Of a DNA stretch of 64,000 nucleotides, positions 1 to 8,121 are shown in pieces. Below the pieces are notes generated by a model. The model worked only from the letters and a program-made list of their open reading frames with translations, searched no databases and was not told the DNA's origin. Source of the stretch: Rhodococcus sp. P1Y (GTDB taxonomy: Bacteria; Actinomycetota; Actinomycetes; Mycobacteriales; Mycobacteriaceae). Every line of letters starts with the position of its first letter. Position 1 is the first letter of the stretch. The stretch is from contig NZ_CP032762.1 in NCBI RefSeq assembly GCF_003641205.1, positions 1,116,001-1,180,000 on the forward strand, read 5' to 3'. The position numbers were made by a program, and so were the translations under genes.

Positions 1-162
1 GGCGGCAGGCGGGTACTGGCCCGGCTGCTGATACCCGCCCGGCGGGTAGTTCCCCGGCGGGTAGTTACCGGGCGGCTGGTTGCCGGGTGGTGGTGGGTAA
101 TTTCCGGGCGGTGGGTAGTCGCCCGATGGTGGGTAGTTCCCGGGTGGTGGCTGGTCGGACAT
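1..162 (-). CDS. Pro/Gly/Tyr-rich protein, N-terminal part only
   Basis: The ATG lies at 162-160 on the minus strand and the frame stays open to the window edge, so only about 54 residues are visible. They consist almost entirely of repeats of the type PPGNYPP, PSGDYPP and PPGGYQQ. In actinobacteria such Pro/Gly/Tyr/Gln-rich N-termini usually precede a membrane domain (RDD, DUF4190 or DUF4870 type), where the low-complexity segment is cytoplasmic. The domain that would identify the protein lies outside the window. The DNA repeat behind the peptide, a degenerate GGCGGGTAGTTNCC unit, makes this stretch internally repetitive. Confidence 0.7.
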   Translation of the reverse strand, partial: MSDQPPPGNYPPSGDYPPPGNYPPPPGNQPPGNYPPGNYPPGGYQQPGQYPPAA

Positions 163-265
163 GGTGTTCGATTCCCCCTCTTTCGCTTCCACGAGTGCTG
201 GATGAGAGTAGCGCCGCACAGGCGGTCGGTGACGGATTCTCCACCAGGTTGTTACCTACCCGGAG

Positions 266-1042
266 TCACTGCCCGAGCCGTGAGTGCATCTCCCAGATGA
301 GGACCTCGGCATGTTCGAACGACTGAATGCGTTGTCCACCGGACGAACTGAGCCGAACAGCGTCACCCTCGTACAGCTCGCCCACTTCTTCCATCTGCAC
401 AGTTCCCTGAGCGACGAAAACATGGAGAAACGGCGCTTCCGGCACGGTGATCGGGCGGCCCGGTTGCAGCCGAGCGACGTGGAGGGCAGCTGATTTCTGG
501 TTGATGCGAATAGCGGACTCACCGTCATGCTTCTTCATGCCCGATGCGACCGGAACCAGTCCACCGCGGAGCAATTCGTCCTCGATCTCGACTTGTTCGT
601 AGCCGGGGTCGATGCCGGGTGTGTCCGGCACGACCCACATCTGTACGAACCGGACGGGCACCTGATGGGCGTCGCCGGTGAGGCGCCACGAGTCGTTCTT
701 CTCCGAGTGCATGATGCCCTTGCCTGCGCTCATCCGCTGGGCGAGGCCGGGGTAGATGACACCCGAGTGGCCGATCGAATCCTGGTGGACGAGCGAGCCC
801 TTCGTCACCCACGTGACGATTTCCATGTCTCGGTGTGGATGGGTTTCGAAACCCTGACCGGGAGAGACGATGTCGTCGTTGTTGACCAGCAGAAGCCCAT
901 GGTGGGTGTTGTCCGGATCGTAGTGCTGGCCGAACGAGAACGAGTGTTTCGAATCCAGCCACGCCACACGGGTTTTCAGTCGATCGCCGGCCCGGTGGAT
1001 GTCGATGTGCGGAATCGGAGTGAACGATTGTGGAGCGGACAT
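266..1042 (-). CDS. Pirin family protein (cupin, YhhW/quercetinase type)
   Basis: The product has 258 residues. The N-terminal cupin carries the pirin metal signature: the run THHG near residue 47, then ETHPHRDMEIVTW near residue 66 with the His residues and Glu expected to bind iron, followed by a conserved SAGKGIMHSE segment near residue 105. Pirins are cytoplasmic cupins; some are quercetin 2,3-dioxygenases and others act as redox-sensing co-regulators, so the reaction here is unknown. It is transcribed away from the maltokinase gene, and the shared intergenic region holds a short palindrome at 1091-1107. A second, distinct pirin lies at 2724-3668. Family is secure; substrate is not predictable. 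Confidence 0.9.
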   Translation of the reverse strand: MSAPQSFTPIPHIDIHRAGDRLKTRVAWLDSKHSFSFGQHYDPDNTHHGLLLVNNDDIVSPGQGFETHPHRDMEIVTWVTKGSLVHQDSIGHSGVIYPGLAQRMSAGKGIMHSEKNDSWRLTGDAHQVPVRFVQMWVVPDTPGIDPGYEQVEIEDELLRGGLVPVASGMKKHDGESAIRINQKSAALHVARLQPGRPITVPEAPFLHVFVAQGTVQMEEVGELYEGDAVRLSSSGGQRIQSFEHAEVLIWEMHSRLGQ

Positions 1043-1090
1043 GCAACCACTCTACGAGGCGTGGGTCCAGTGGGGTGTCGACGCGGATAA

Positions 1091-1107
1091 CTTTCGCGCG
1101 ACGAAAG
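1091..1107. promoter_or_regulatory. Inverted repeat in divergent pirin/maltokinase intergenic region
   Basis: Perfect 6-bp arms CTTTCG and CGAAAG flank a 5-bp spacer, 49 bp upstream of the pirin start and 111 bp upstream of maltokinase. The position suits an operator, but the arms are short and no regulator gene is adjacent. Confidence 0.3.
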
Positions 1108-1217
1108 AGACACGAGTGTGAGGGAGTTCGGAGCGGGTACTCACCGCACAGCAGTGTGGGGAAACAATCACTAAGGTTGCGCAGACCAAGCGAACGCGGA
1201 GGCGAGAGAACACACTT

Positions 1218-2600
1218 ATGACCGATTCGACAGCCGTCACCTCAGTTGATCTCGAAACAGCGTTGCTCACATGGATTCCGCAACAGAGATGGTTCGCAGC
1301 GAAGGGGTCGGTGGTGGTGACGCTGGACATCGTCGCGCGTGTGCCGCTTTCGTCCGGTTCGAAGGAGGACGTGGATGCCGAGCATCTTCTCGTCGACATC
1401 GGACTCGACGAGGTGGGTGGGCCGGTCCAGCGCTACCAAGTTCCGCTCGGATATCGGCAGAGCGCATCCGAGGACTTGGCCGCATGGCGATTGCCGCTAC
1501 CCGGGTACGACGTCGTGGTCTACGACGGTCTGCGGGATCCGGCGATCATCGCGCTCTACGGCGAAGCCCTCGCGGCGCACACGTCGGTCGATTCGCTCGA
1601 TTTCCGTTCCGTCGCCCCGGATTCGATAAGCAGCGGCCTTCAGGGTCGGGTACTGGGCGCCGAGCAGTCCAATACGTCCGTTGTGCTGGGGGAAGTGCTG
1701 TTGCTCAAGCTGTTTCGGCGTGTCTCTCCGGGAGTCAATCCGGATATCGAGCTGCACAGGGCGTTGGCGGAGACCGGCTGCGTCAACGTCGCTCCCCTGC
1801 GCGGGTGGATCGAGACGAGGTCCGACGGTGAGTTGTCGATGCTCGGGATGGCACAGGACTTCGTCGCGGGCGCCAGCGAAGGGTGGACGACGGCGCTGAA
1901 GTCCGTCTCCGATCTCCTCGCCGGATCTCTCGCACCCGAGGACGCCGACCTCGACTTCGCCGAGGAGTCGCGTCTGCTGGGCGCCGCCGTTGCGCACGTG
2001 CACGCCGATCTGGCTCGGCAACTCGGAACGTCGGAGCAACCGGTGGTCGCGTCGGCGGAGGCGATCCTGAACCGGGTCGAGGAGGCCGCCCAGGTGGTGC
2101 CCGAACTGGCCGCTCATCTACCGGCAGCCCGCGAACTGATCGCTCGGGCGGAAGCTGCGGGCACGACAACCGTGCAGCGCATCCACGGCGACCTTCATCT
2201 CGGGCAGGTCCTCCGTACCCCAGCGGGTTGGTTGCTGATCGATTTCGAAGGTGAGCCCGCCAAGTCGCTCGAGGAACGACGCCGCCCGGACAGCGCGCTG
2301 CGCGATGTCGCCGGAATGCTCAGGTCCTTCGACTACGCGGCGCGCCACCTGCTGCTCGGGAGTTCCGATGTCACCGAGGAGGCGTCCGAGCGTGCATCAC
2401 GTTGGGTGGAACGCAACGCCGCCGCATTCTGCGACGGATACGCCTCGGTGACGGGTTCGGACCCGCGCGCCGATGCCGCCCTCCTCGGCGCCTTCGAGCT
2501 GGACAAAGCGGTCTACGAGGCGGTCTACGAGGCCCGCAACCGCCCGACCTGGCTGGACATCCCCATGAGGGCCGTGGCGCGGCTTACGCGGCTGGCGTGA
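1218..2600 (+). CDS. mak: Maltokinase (trehalose-to-glycogen pathway)
   Basis: The product has 460 residues, the usual size for maltokinases. The N-terminal cap region carries the signature IPQQRWFAAKG near residue 19. The kinase-like C-terminal lobe has the Brenner motif HGDLHLGQVL near residue 322 and the Mg-binding IDFEGEP near residue 340, followed by RRRPDSALRDVAGMLRSFDYA. It phosphorylates maltose with ATP to maltose 1-phosphate, which GlgE uses to build alpha-glucan. In actinobacteria it often sits beside or fused to trehalose synthase (treS) with glgE/glgB nearby; none is present here. A GGAGG lies about 16 nt before the ATG, so spacing is loose. Its stop codon falls inside a 23-bp tandem duplication, and a strong hairpin follows. 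Confidence 0.9.
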   Translation: MTDSTAVTSVDLETALLTWIPQQRWFAAKGSVVVTLDIVARVPLSSGSKEDVDAEHLLVDIGLDEVGGPVQRYQVPLGYRQSASEDLAAWRLPLPGYDVVVYDGLRDPAIIALYGEALAAHTSVDSLDFRSVAPDSISSGLQGRVLGAEQSNTSVVLGEVLLLKLFRRVSPGVNPDIELHRALAETGCVNVAPLRGWIETRSDGELSMLGMAQDFVAGASEGWTTALKSVSDLLAGSLAPEDADLDFAEESRLLGAAVAHVHADLARQLGTSEQPVVASAEAILNRVEEAAQVVPELAAHLPAARELIARAEAAGTTTVQRIHGDLHLGQVLRTPAGWLLIDFEGEPAKSLEERRRPDSALRDVAGMLRSFDYAARHLLLGSSDVTEEASERASRWVERNAAAFCDGYASVTGSDPRADAALLGAFELDKAVYEAVYEARNRPTWLDIPMRAVARLTRLA

Positions 2601-2643
2601 CGCGGCTGGCGCCGCCGGTGTGACGCGGCTGGCGCCGCCGGTG
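2598..2643 (+). repeat. Perfect 23-bp tandem duplication at the end of maltokinase
   Basis: Two identical 23-bp units (TGACGCGGCTGG...CCGCCGGTG) occupy 2598-2620 and 2621-2643. The first begins with the maltokinase stop codon. A degenerate partial copy, TACGCGGCTGGCG, precedes them inside the coding sequence, which suggests local slippage. Confidence 0.85.
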
Positions 2644-2665
2644 AGTGCGTAATGACACCGTGACA

Positions 2666-2713
2666 TAATTACCCACTCACGACCTGCACGCCGTGGTCGT
2701 GAGTGGGTAATTA
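2666..2713. terminator. 19-bp perfect hairpin between convergent genes (repeat family A)
   Basis: Arms at 2666-2684 and 2695-2713 are perfectly complementary (core TAATTACCCACTCACGAC) with a 10-nt loop. It sits between the convergent maltokinase and second pirin genes, so it can act as a bidirectional terminator. The arms end in AT-rich sequence, giving short T-rich stretches on either strand. Nearly the same arm recurs four times at 48.59-48.68 kb, so this is also a member of a dispersed repeat family. Confidence 0.75.
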
Positions 2714-2723
2714 CGTCGGGCGG

Positions 2724-3668
2724 TTATCTTCCGCGCACGGGTGCCGGAGGCACCGACCCCAGACGCCCGGCCTGGAAGTCCTCGAACGCCTGGACGACCT
2801 CGGCTTTGGTGTTCATGACGAACGGTCCTGCCATCGCGACGGGTTCGCGGATGGGCTTTCCGCCGAGCACGAACACGTCGAGTGCGTCCGTCGCCGACAC
2901 GTCGATCGTGTCTCCGCGTCCGAGCAGTGCGGTCTGTCCCATGCGGATGGGCCTGCGATCGGGGCCTACGGTTCCCGACCCGGACAGCACGTAGACCAGG
3001 GCGTTGAACTCGCGATTCCACGGAAGCGACAGCGCTGCCCCCGGGGCGACGGTGATATGGGTCAACGCAATGGGTGTGTAGGTCGAGCCCGGACCCTGAT
3101 GGCCTGCGATCTCGCCCGCGATGACACGCACGAGTGCGCCGCCGTCACCACTGGTGAGCAGCGCGACCTTGTTCCCGGTGATGTCCTGGTAGCGAGGCGT
3201 CGCCATCTTGTTGCTGCGCGGAAGGTTCACCCACAGCTGGACACCGTGGAACAGTCCGCCCGACACGACCAGGTGCTCCGGCGGAGCTTCGATGTGCAGA
3301 AGCCCCGACCCCGCTGTCATCCACTGCGTGTCACCGCCCGTGATGCTGCCACCACCGCCGGCGGAATCCCTGTGGTCCATGATCCCGTCGATCATGTACG
3401 TCACCGTCTCGAATCCGCGGTGCGGGTGCCACGGCGTTCCCTTCGGCTCGCCGGGTGCGTAATCCACCTCGCCCATCTGGTCCATGTGAATGAACGGATC
3501 GAGCGAAGAAAGGTCGATACCTGCGAACGCCCGACGAACCGGGAATCCCTCACCCTCGAACCCTGTGGGGGCTGTGGTGACGGACTTGACCGGCCGGGCC
3601 ACCGCGGTGGCGTCAGGGGCGGGGATGCGGGGGAGCGCAAGGATGTTGTCGACCGATACGGCGGGCAT
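2724..3668 (-). CDS. Pirin family protein (second copy)
   Basis: The product has 314 residues and is a pirin of a different subgroup from the one at 266-1042. The N-terminal cupin carries GTPWHPHRGFETVTYMIDG near residue 77, with the metal-binding His pair and Glu, followed by HRDSAGGGGSI and a later AGSGLLHIEAP. The C-terminal cupin has LSGSGTVGPD and the run DALDVFVLGGKPIREPV, typical of the pirin C-terminal domain. It is divergent from a PPOX flavoprotein; a perfect 7+7 palindrome at 3685-3702 lies just upstream of its start. Enzymatic role is unknown; in related bacteria this pirin type is often induced by redox-active compounds through MarR-type regulators. Confidence 0.9.
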   Translation of the reverse strand: MPAVSVDNILALPRIPAPDATAVARPVKSVTTAPTGFEGEGFPVRRAFAGIDLSSLDPFIHMDQMGEVDYAPGEPKGTPWHPHRGFETVTYMIDGIMDHRDSAGGGGSITGGDTQWMTAGSGLLHIEAPPEHLVVSGGLFHGVQLWVNLPRSNKMATPRYQDITGNKVALLTSGDGGALVRVIAGEIAGHQGPGSTYTPIALTHITVAPGAALSLPWNREFNALVYVLSGSGTVGPDRRPIRMGQTALLGRGDTIDVSATDALDVFVLGGKPIREPVAMAGPFVMNTKAEVVQAFEDFQAGRLGSVPPAPVRGR

Positions 3669-3684
3669 GGTGATCTCCTCGTTT

Positions 3685-3702
3685 TAGTTGACTCTTCAAC
3701 TA
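3685..3702. promoter_or_regulatory. Operator-like palindrome TAGTTGA-N4-TCAACTA
   Basis: Perfect 7-bp arms with a 4-bp spacer lie 17 bp upstream of the pirin ATG and 55 bp upstream of the PPOX gene. TAGTTGA/TCAACTA half-sites are typical of MarR-family operators in actinobacteria. No MarR gene is adjacent, so the regulator would act in trans. Confidence 0.6.
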
Positions 3703-3756
3703 CTGTCGAGTGTAACGCCGACGCCGGTGAGGTATTCCCGCCGATACCCTCTAACC

Positions 3757-4353
3757 ATGTCGGAACTTCGTGACGCCGCATTCGGGTCCATCATCGACTC
3801 TGCGTCACAGCTGGAGGATCTCGTAGGAGAGCCGTCCGAGCTGGTGCGCACCAAGGTGGGAAACGTGGTGACCCCAGCCGTCCGTGCCTATCTGGACGAG
3901 GCCCGCTTCATGCTCTTCGCGACGTCGGACGCCGACGGGAACTGCGATGTAAGCCCGCGGGGTGACGCGCGAGGGGCGTTGCTTCATCTGGACGAGCGGA
4001 CGTTCGTCATCGGGGATCGACCGGGAAACCGCCGCGTGGACAACTTCCGGAACGTGCTGGCCAACCCACACGTCGGGCTGCTGTTCGTCGTACCGGGCGT
4101 CTCACACACGCTGCGCGTCAACGGCCGCGCGACGCTTACCGTCGCGCCCGAGATTCTCGACCGTCTCGAAGGGGCAGAAGCCCGACCGAAGTTGGCGGTC
4201 CTCGTCGAGGTCGACCAGATCTTCGCCCACTGCCCAAAGGCTTTTCAGCGGTCCGGCTTGTGGGATGCAGAGCAGTGGGTGGATCCCGAGTCGGTTCCCA
4301 GTTCGCGTGACATGACGGCCGAATTGAAGGAAGCCAAGACCGCTACGGTGTGA
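3757..4353 (+). CDS. Pyridoxamine 5'-phosphate oxidase-like FMN protein (MSMEG_1061-type)
   Basis: The product has 198 residues from the ATG at 3757; an in-frame start at 3688 would add residues encoded by the operator region and is less likely. The split-barrel PPOX fold is indicated by ARFMLFATSDADGNCDVSPRGD near residue 48, then DRPGNRRVDNFRNVLANPHVGLLFVVPG, and CPKAFQRSGLWD near residue 160, the signature of the MSMEG_1061-like family. Such proteins bind FMN or F420 in the cytoplasm; the substrate is not known. It shares a control region with the divergent pirin, consistent with a joint redox response. Confidence 0.85.
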   Translation: MSELRDAAFGSIIDSASQLEDLVGEPSELVRTKVGNVVTPAVRAYLDEARFMLFATSDADGNCDVSPRGDARGALLHLDERTFVIGDRPGNRRVDNFRNVLANPHVGLLFVVPGVSHTLRVNGRATLTVAPEILDRLEGAEARPKLAVLVEVDQIFAHCPKAFQRSGLWDAEQWVDPESVPSSRDMTAELKEAKTATV

Positions 4354-4376
4354 GTTGCAGCTGGCAAACTGTCAGC

Positions 4377-4856
4377 GTGCGTCCATTTCTCGATCGCCAC
4401 GAGCGGGTGTTGACTGCCAACTGGCGACCGCGACGAGGGATTCAGGTGACGTGGTCGGATCTGCCCGACGCATGGCTCGCCGCCCTCCAGCGACTCAGTC
4501 ACGACCTCCACGTGCGCCAGTACGGCGGCGAGATCGAGCACATCGACTGGGTTGCCGAGTACGACCCCGACGGCGGTGCAGTGTGGCTCCTGAGCGCTGT
4601 GACCATTTCGGGTGGAAGGCGAGGCGGGCTTGCGTGTAGTGGGTACGGCGCCTCCGTCGACGACGACGCGGAGAAAGCACTGCTGTCGATGGCCGATCTG
4701 GTTCAGACCGAAGTGGCCGAAGTCGGTACCGCGTGGCCGTGGGCTGACGAAGGCGGGTTCATGAATCTTGACCTCGTCGACGGCGTTGCCGTCTGGCGGG
4801 ACAGAAAAGGTTGCACGACGCGCATCGGGGATCTCACCGCAGAACCACACCGCTGA
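4377..4856 (+). CDS. Hypothetical protein
   Basis: About 159 residues from a GTG at 4377 (begins MRPFLDRHERVL); an alternative GTG at 4350 overlaps the preceding stop codon. No clear ribosome binding site decides between them. The sequence is soluble, with no signal peptide or membrane segment. It contains several Trp and Asp/Glu-rich turns (EHIDWVAEYDPDGGAVWLL, AWPWADEGGFMNLDLVDG). I do not recognise a family. Tight spacing after the PPOX gene suggests co-transcription. Confidence 0.6.
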   Translation: MRPFLDRHERVLTANWRPRRGIQVTWSDLPDAWLAALQRLSHDLHVRQYGGEIEHIDWVAEYDPDGGAVWLLSAVTISGGRRGGLACSGYGASVDDDAEKALLSMADLVQTEVAEVGTAWPWADEGGFMNLDLVDGVAVWRDRKGCTTRIGDLTAEPHR

Positions 4857-4911
4857 CGACGGGGCTGTCCTGACGCCTTCTCACGACGAACGATAGCGTC
4901 GGAGCATGGAC

Positions 4912-5943
4912 ATGACGGCGCTCGCTCTCGCGTCACCTCGCGGACGCTTTTTCTTCGCGAATGTCGCCTACAAGTGCAGCACCGACGCACGCGCTGCGGA
5001 CTACAACCGTCCGCAGACCACCGCTGATGCCCTCGAGGTGATCGAAGGGGTCGACACGAGCGTGATCCCTCAGTTGTCCGAGCTGGATCTGCTCGAAGCG
5101 CTGGGATACGCGGCCGACTTCGCGCGGTACTGGCAGCCTCCGGACGAGGACGACGTCAAATTCGCCGACCCGGACGTCAGGGCAGCGCTCCGGCCCATTG
5201 CCGCCGCCGTCCTGGCGTCGAAACACACTGCGTGGTGGGGTGACGCTGTTGATGTAAATGGTCAACGCCTTGTTGCACATCCGATGTCACCCGCCGAGTG
5301 GCCCGAATCGACTGCGCCCAATCTCCCGACATCCTCCGGTCTCGGCGAGTGGCGCGAACGCGCAGTGGAAACCGAGAGTAGATTTCGGGCTTACCGGACC
5401 GCTAACCCCGACAGCAATCTTGCCGGCGAGTGGTGGTCCACTCCGATCTTCAGCAACACCCTCACCGCTACCCGAGCTCGGGACGGTATCGGCGCGTTGG
5501 AACTTGTGATGGAAGAAGACTCGGACGGTGGCGGTGAGGCGCGGGTCTGGCCGGTGCAGGTTCGAAATCCTGTGCGTGTGTACGAGATTTCAACACCGTC
5601 GGACTGGGCACGATTGGTCGAGAAGTATCCACTCAGCGTGGCGGAGTCGAGGCGATCCGTGTGGTTCGACACCACCGGCGAGTATCGAGACTGGTTCATC
5701 CCCGACTGGGCCGCGGTCGCCGAGGACTACGACGCAGCGCATCTGAGTCTGCATGGCTATCTGACGACGCCCGGAATGGCAATTCCGTTGTCGGACAATG
5801 TGAGCGCGACGGTGTTGGGTGGGTGGGATCCCGATGCCACGTACTGGCTCGCCCCCGGCGTCATCGACGTCGTTGACGAACCGGAATTCTGGCGTCGGGA
5901 CGACGAACGTTGGACACGAGCATCGCACGTAGCGGGTGAGTGA
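4912..5943 (+). CDS. Hypothetical protein, 343 aa
   Basis: The ATG at 4912 is preferred over 4906 because the GGAG at 4901-4904 is then 7 nt away rather than 1 nt. The protein is soluble and Trp/Asp-rich, with TAWWGDAVDVNGQRLVAHP near residue 105, EWWSTPIFSNTLTATR near residue 168 and YRDWFIPDWAAVAEDYDAAHLSLHGYL near residue 260. Such proteins occur as actinobacterial hypotheticals; I cannot assign a function. Its stop overlaps the frame leading into the next small membrane protein, suggesting an operon with 5955-6305. Confidence 0.7.
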   Translation: MTALALASPRGRFFFANVAYKCSTDARAADYNRPQTTADALEVIEGVDTSVIPQLSELDLLEALGYAADFARYWQPPDEDDVKFADPDVRAALRPIAAAVLASKHTAWWGDAVDVNGQRLVAHPMSPAEWPESTAPNLPTSSGLGEWRERAVETESRFRAYRTANPDSNLAGEWWSTPIFSNTLTATRARDGIGALELVMEEDSDGGGEARVWPVQVRNPVRVYEISTPSDWARLVEKYPLSVAESRRSVWFDTTGEYRDWFIPDWAAVAEDYDAAHLSLHGYLTTPGMAIPLSDNVSATVLGGWDPDATYWLAPGVIDVVDEPEFWRRDDERWTRASHVAGE

Positions 5944-5954
5944 GGGGTTTTCCG

Positions 5955-6305
5955 ATGAATGGTGGGTGGCGCATCCGTGCGTGGACACCTGTCGGGGCCG
6001 TCGTCGTTCTGCTGCTCGCCGGCTTCGGCTATTTCTCGGTACAGTACGGCTCGGTGTCGTGGTTGACGCAGATCCCGCCGGAATTGAACGTCGAGGGGCG
6101 GGAGTACAAGCCCAGCAAGCTCCCGCCGACTGAGACTGCACCCCAGCCGGATTCGCCGGCATCGCCCGAGTGGTATCCCAAGCATCACATGTGGCCGTTG
6201 GGTTACGACATTTACTGGCCTCGCGGGTACGAGACCTCAACGGCAGTGATACTTCAGTGGCGGGACGGACTCTTTTACCCGTACACCCTCCAAGGTGGGC
6301 CCTAG
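5955..6305 (+). CDS. Small signal-anchored protein, unknown function
   Basis: The ATG at 5955 follows GAGGGG at about 9 nt and gives 116 residues. Residues about 8-33 form one hydrophobic helix after a positively charged start (MNGGWRIRAWTPVG), so a signal anchor or uncleaved signal peptide is likely. The exterior part is Pro-rich (KLPPTETAPQPDSPASPEW) and then Trp/Tyr-rich (WPLGYDIYWPRGYET). No family is recognised. It lies 11 nt after the preceding gene and probably belongs to the same transcript. Confidence 0.65.
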   Translation: MNGGWRIRAWTPVGAVVVLLLAGFGYFSVQYGSVSWLTQIPPELNVEGREYKPSKLPPTETAPQPDSPASPEWYPKHHMWPLGYDIYWPRGYETSTAVILQWRDGLFYPYTLQGGP

Positions 6306-6359
6306 CAGCTCCGGGTTTACCTCGGACAAAGTCCGCCCCTCTGCGGCTATCCTTCCGTC

Positions 6360-7142
6360 ATGAGCCGTGTGTGGTCGCCTGTTCTGGTGGGCCTCGCTGC
6401 AGTGGGCCTGTCGGCGTGCTCGTCGAGTCTCAACCCGCTCAACGACAGCGTCTCGTATCGTCCATCCGTAGCGACGGTGGTCGAGTCCCCCAACTGTCTG
6501 GCCGAGGACATCTACACCGCGCTGACTAGGTTGGGACCGTGGGATCCGGCGCTCACTCCGAACGCGCCCGCGCCCGGATACCCGCCGGCTCATTTTCAGC
6601 CGGTCGCAGTGCAGCGGTGCGAGCGAGGTGTCGACGAGACCGGGGCTCTGACGGTGGACTCTGTTCGACTCGAGGGCGACATCAGCGCGGTGGACGCAGT
6701 GTTCTCAGCGGATTCCGAACGTTTCCCCGACGGCGTCACGCCATCTTGTGTGTACGCGATGGAACCTCCTGCAGGTTTGTGGTTCGTGAACGAAGCGGGC
6801 GAGGCATTTCGTCCAGCGTGGCCGGCGAGCCCGTGCGGACTACAGAACGCGCCGATCGACGCACTCGCCGGCCTCACCGAGGTCTCTCGGTCCTCCCACC
6901 CCACGGGCTTCGACGATAGATACACCACCTCATGCGAATCCAGCTCGTACGGAACCGCTTTCGCGGACACCTCGTCCGATGACGTCGCTGCCGCCCAACA
7001 ACGTGAGCGGGAGGGAAATATACCGGTGGTCCCGTCGTTGGTAATGCCGATAGACGACGTCGACGCGTTGAAACTGTGCACCTGCGCGCTACACACCTTC
7101 TCGCGTGGGCTTCCCCGATCGGATGTGCCCGATTCCACGTGA
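6360..7142 (+). CDS. Putative lipoprotein
   Basis: The product has 260 residues. The N-terminus MSRVWSPVLVGLAAVGLSAC is a lipoprotein signal peptide with lipobox LSAC (Cys at residue 20), so the mature protein would be membrane-anchored on the outer face. The rest has scattered Cys (NCLAED, QRCERG, SCVYAM, PCGLQN, SCESS, CTCALH) that may form disulphides. No enzymatic motif is seen. Its last 54 bp overlap the convergent gene 7089-7469, so both reading frames share the end region. It follows two unknown genes on the same strand after a 54-bp gap. Confidence 0.7.
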   Translation: MSRVWSPVLVGLAAVGLSACSSSLNPLNDSVSYRPSVATVVESPNCLAEDIYTALTRLGPWDPALTPNAPAPGYPPAHFQPVAVQRCERGVDETGALTVDSVRLEGDISAVDAVFSADSERFPDGVTPSCVYAMEPPAGLWFVNEAGEAFRPAWPASPCGLQNAPIDALAGLTEVSRSSHPTGFDDRYTTSCESSSYGTAFADTSSDDVAAAQQREREGNIPVVPSLVMPIDDVDALKLCTCALHTFSRGLPRSDVPDST

Positions 7143-7469
7143 CGCGAGTAGCGCCCCGAGAATGATCTCGCCAACGGCATCGCTCGTCCGGTAGTGCAGG
7201 TTGTTGCTACACACGCGTTCGAATTCACCTGTCGGGATAGCGCTTTGTCGCATGATGGCCTCTCCGGTCTGTCCATCCACCTCGCGCAAGTCCTGTGCCG
7301 GAATGGGGTTCAGGACCGACCCGCATCGAACTTCGTTGTCGCCGACGCTTTCCGTGCCGATCGCGAACGGTGCGAACACATTGTGAGCCGCAGCAGCACA
7401 GGCGCCCACAGCAAGCGCGCTGCATGCGACAGCGAACAGCAACCGGAACCTGCTAGGCCGACGAGCCAA
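7089..7469 (-). CDS. Small exported protein or lipoprotein
   Basis: The product has 126 residues and uses a TTG start that abuts the stop codon of the upstream gene at 7470, which implies translational coupling. The N-terminus has basic residues, a hydrophobic stretch and a lipobox-like LAVGAC ending near residue 24. The remaining sequence carries three Cys and no known domain. It is the last gene of a minus-strand run of small membrane or exported proteins (8022 to 7089), and its 3' end overlaps the lipoprotein gene 6360-7142 by 54 bp. Confidence 0.6.
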   Translation of the reverse strand: MARRPSRFRLLFAVACSALAVGACAAAAHNVFAPFAIGTESVGDNEVRCGSVLNPIPAQDLREVDGQTGEAIMRQSAIPTGEFERVCSNNLHYRTSDAVGEIILGALLASRGIGHIRSGKPTREGV

Positions 7470-7637
7470 CTACCAGCAGTAACTGACGACCCCACCGAGA
7501 ACGGCAACGAGAATCCACCACGACCAACTCGAGATTCCGACGAGCGAGAAGACCGATGCGCAAAAGATCAGCCAAAAAGGCACTGTGAACCAGAGCGGCC
7601 GTACCTGTCCAACCTGTTCGGCCAGTCGTTCCGTCAT
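7470..7637 (-). CDS. Small membrane protein, 55 aa
   Basis: The ATG at 7637 (MTERLAEQVGQVRPLWF) is preferred over the in-frame 7712 because the extra N-terminal residues look non-coding. The protein is made of two closely spaced hydrophobic segments (VPFWLIFCASVFSLVG and SWWILVAVLGGVVSY) and ends directly against the TTG start of the next gene. Function is unknown. Confidence 0.55.
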   Translation of the reverse strand: MTERLAEQVGQVRPLWFTVPFWLIFCASVFSLVGISSWSWWILVAVLGGVVSYCW

Positions 7638-7746
7638 TGCGACATTCAACCACCTTGGCACGGCGACCGTGGACGCCCGTGGCGGACCCCTATTCTTTGG
7701 ATACCCAGTCAAGTCGCGGCCCGAGCCTTGTTAAGTGCGTTGCCGA

Positions 7747-8022
7747 TTATGTGCTCGGTCCCTCGCCATCCCCAGTAGATGCGGTAAGCGCCAACAGTGC
7801 GACAGTGATAGAAATCCAGGTGACTACAAATAGGAGGAAAGCGGTCGGTCCGAATATGGAGCCGTCACTGCACATCGTCGGGCCAGCAGAGGTTGTCCAG
7901 CAGCCAAGTTCCGCCCGATCCCGTAGTGCACCGACCAGTGGGGGCATGATCGCGGAAACCACGAGACCGCTCAGGATTGCTCCCCCAACGATTGCCAGTA
8001 ACACTCGAGCCAATCGTTGCAT
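7747..8022 (-). CDS. Small membrane protein with two transmembrane segments
   Basis: The product has 91 residues. Residues about 4-28 and 58-80 are hydrophobic helices, separated by a loop with two Cys (LGCWTTSAGPTMCSDGS) that could form an external disulphide. It is the first gene of the minus-strand small-protein run. The architecture resembles other uncharacterised actinobacterial two-helix proteins, but no family name can be given. Confidence 0.6.
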   Translation of the reverse strand: MQRLARVLLAIVGGAILSGLVVSAIMPPLVGALRDRAELGCWTTSAGPTMCSDGSIFGPTAFLLFVVTWISITVALLALTASTGDGEGPST

Positions 8023-8121
8023 GTAGTTGACATTGCCGCAGTTGCTCTTTCGGGTCTGAGCCGACTGGGGCGAAACGGCTGGGCCTGGGTGGATCCTTGA
8101 TACTGGAATCCAGCAGGCGGT

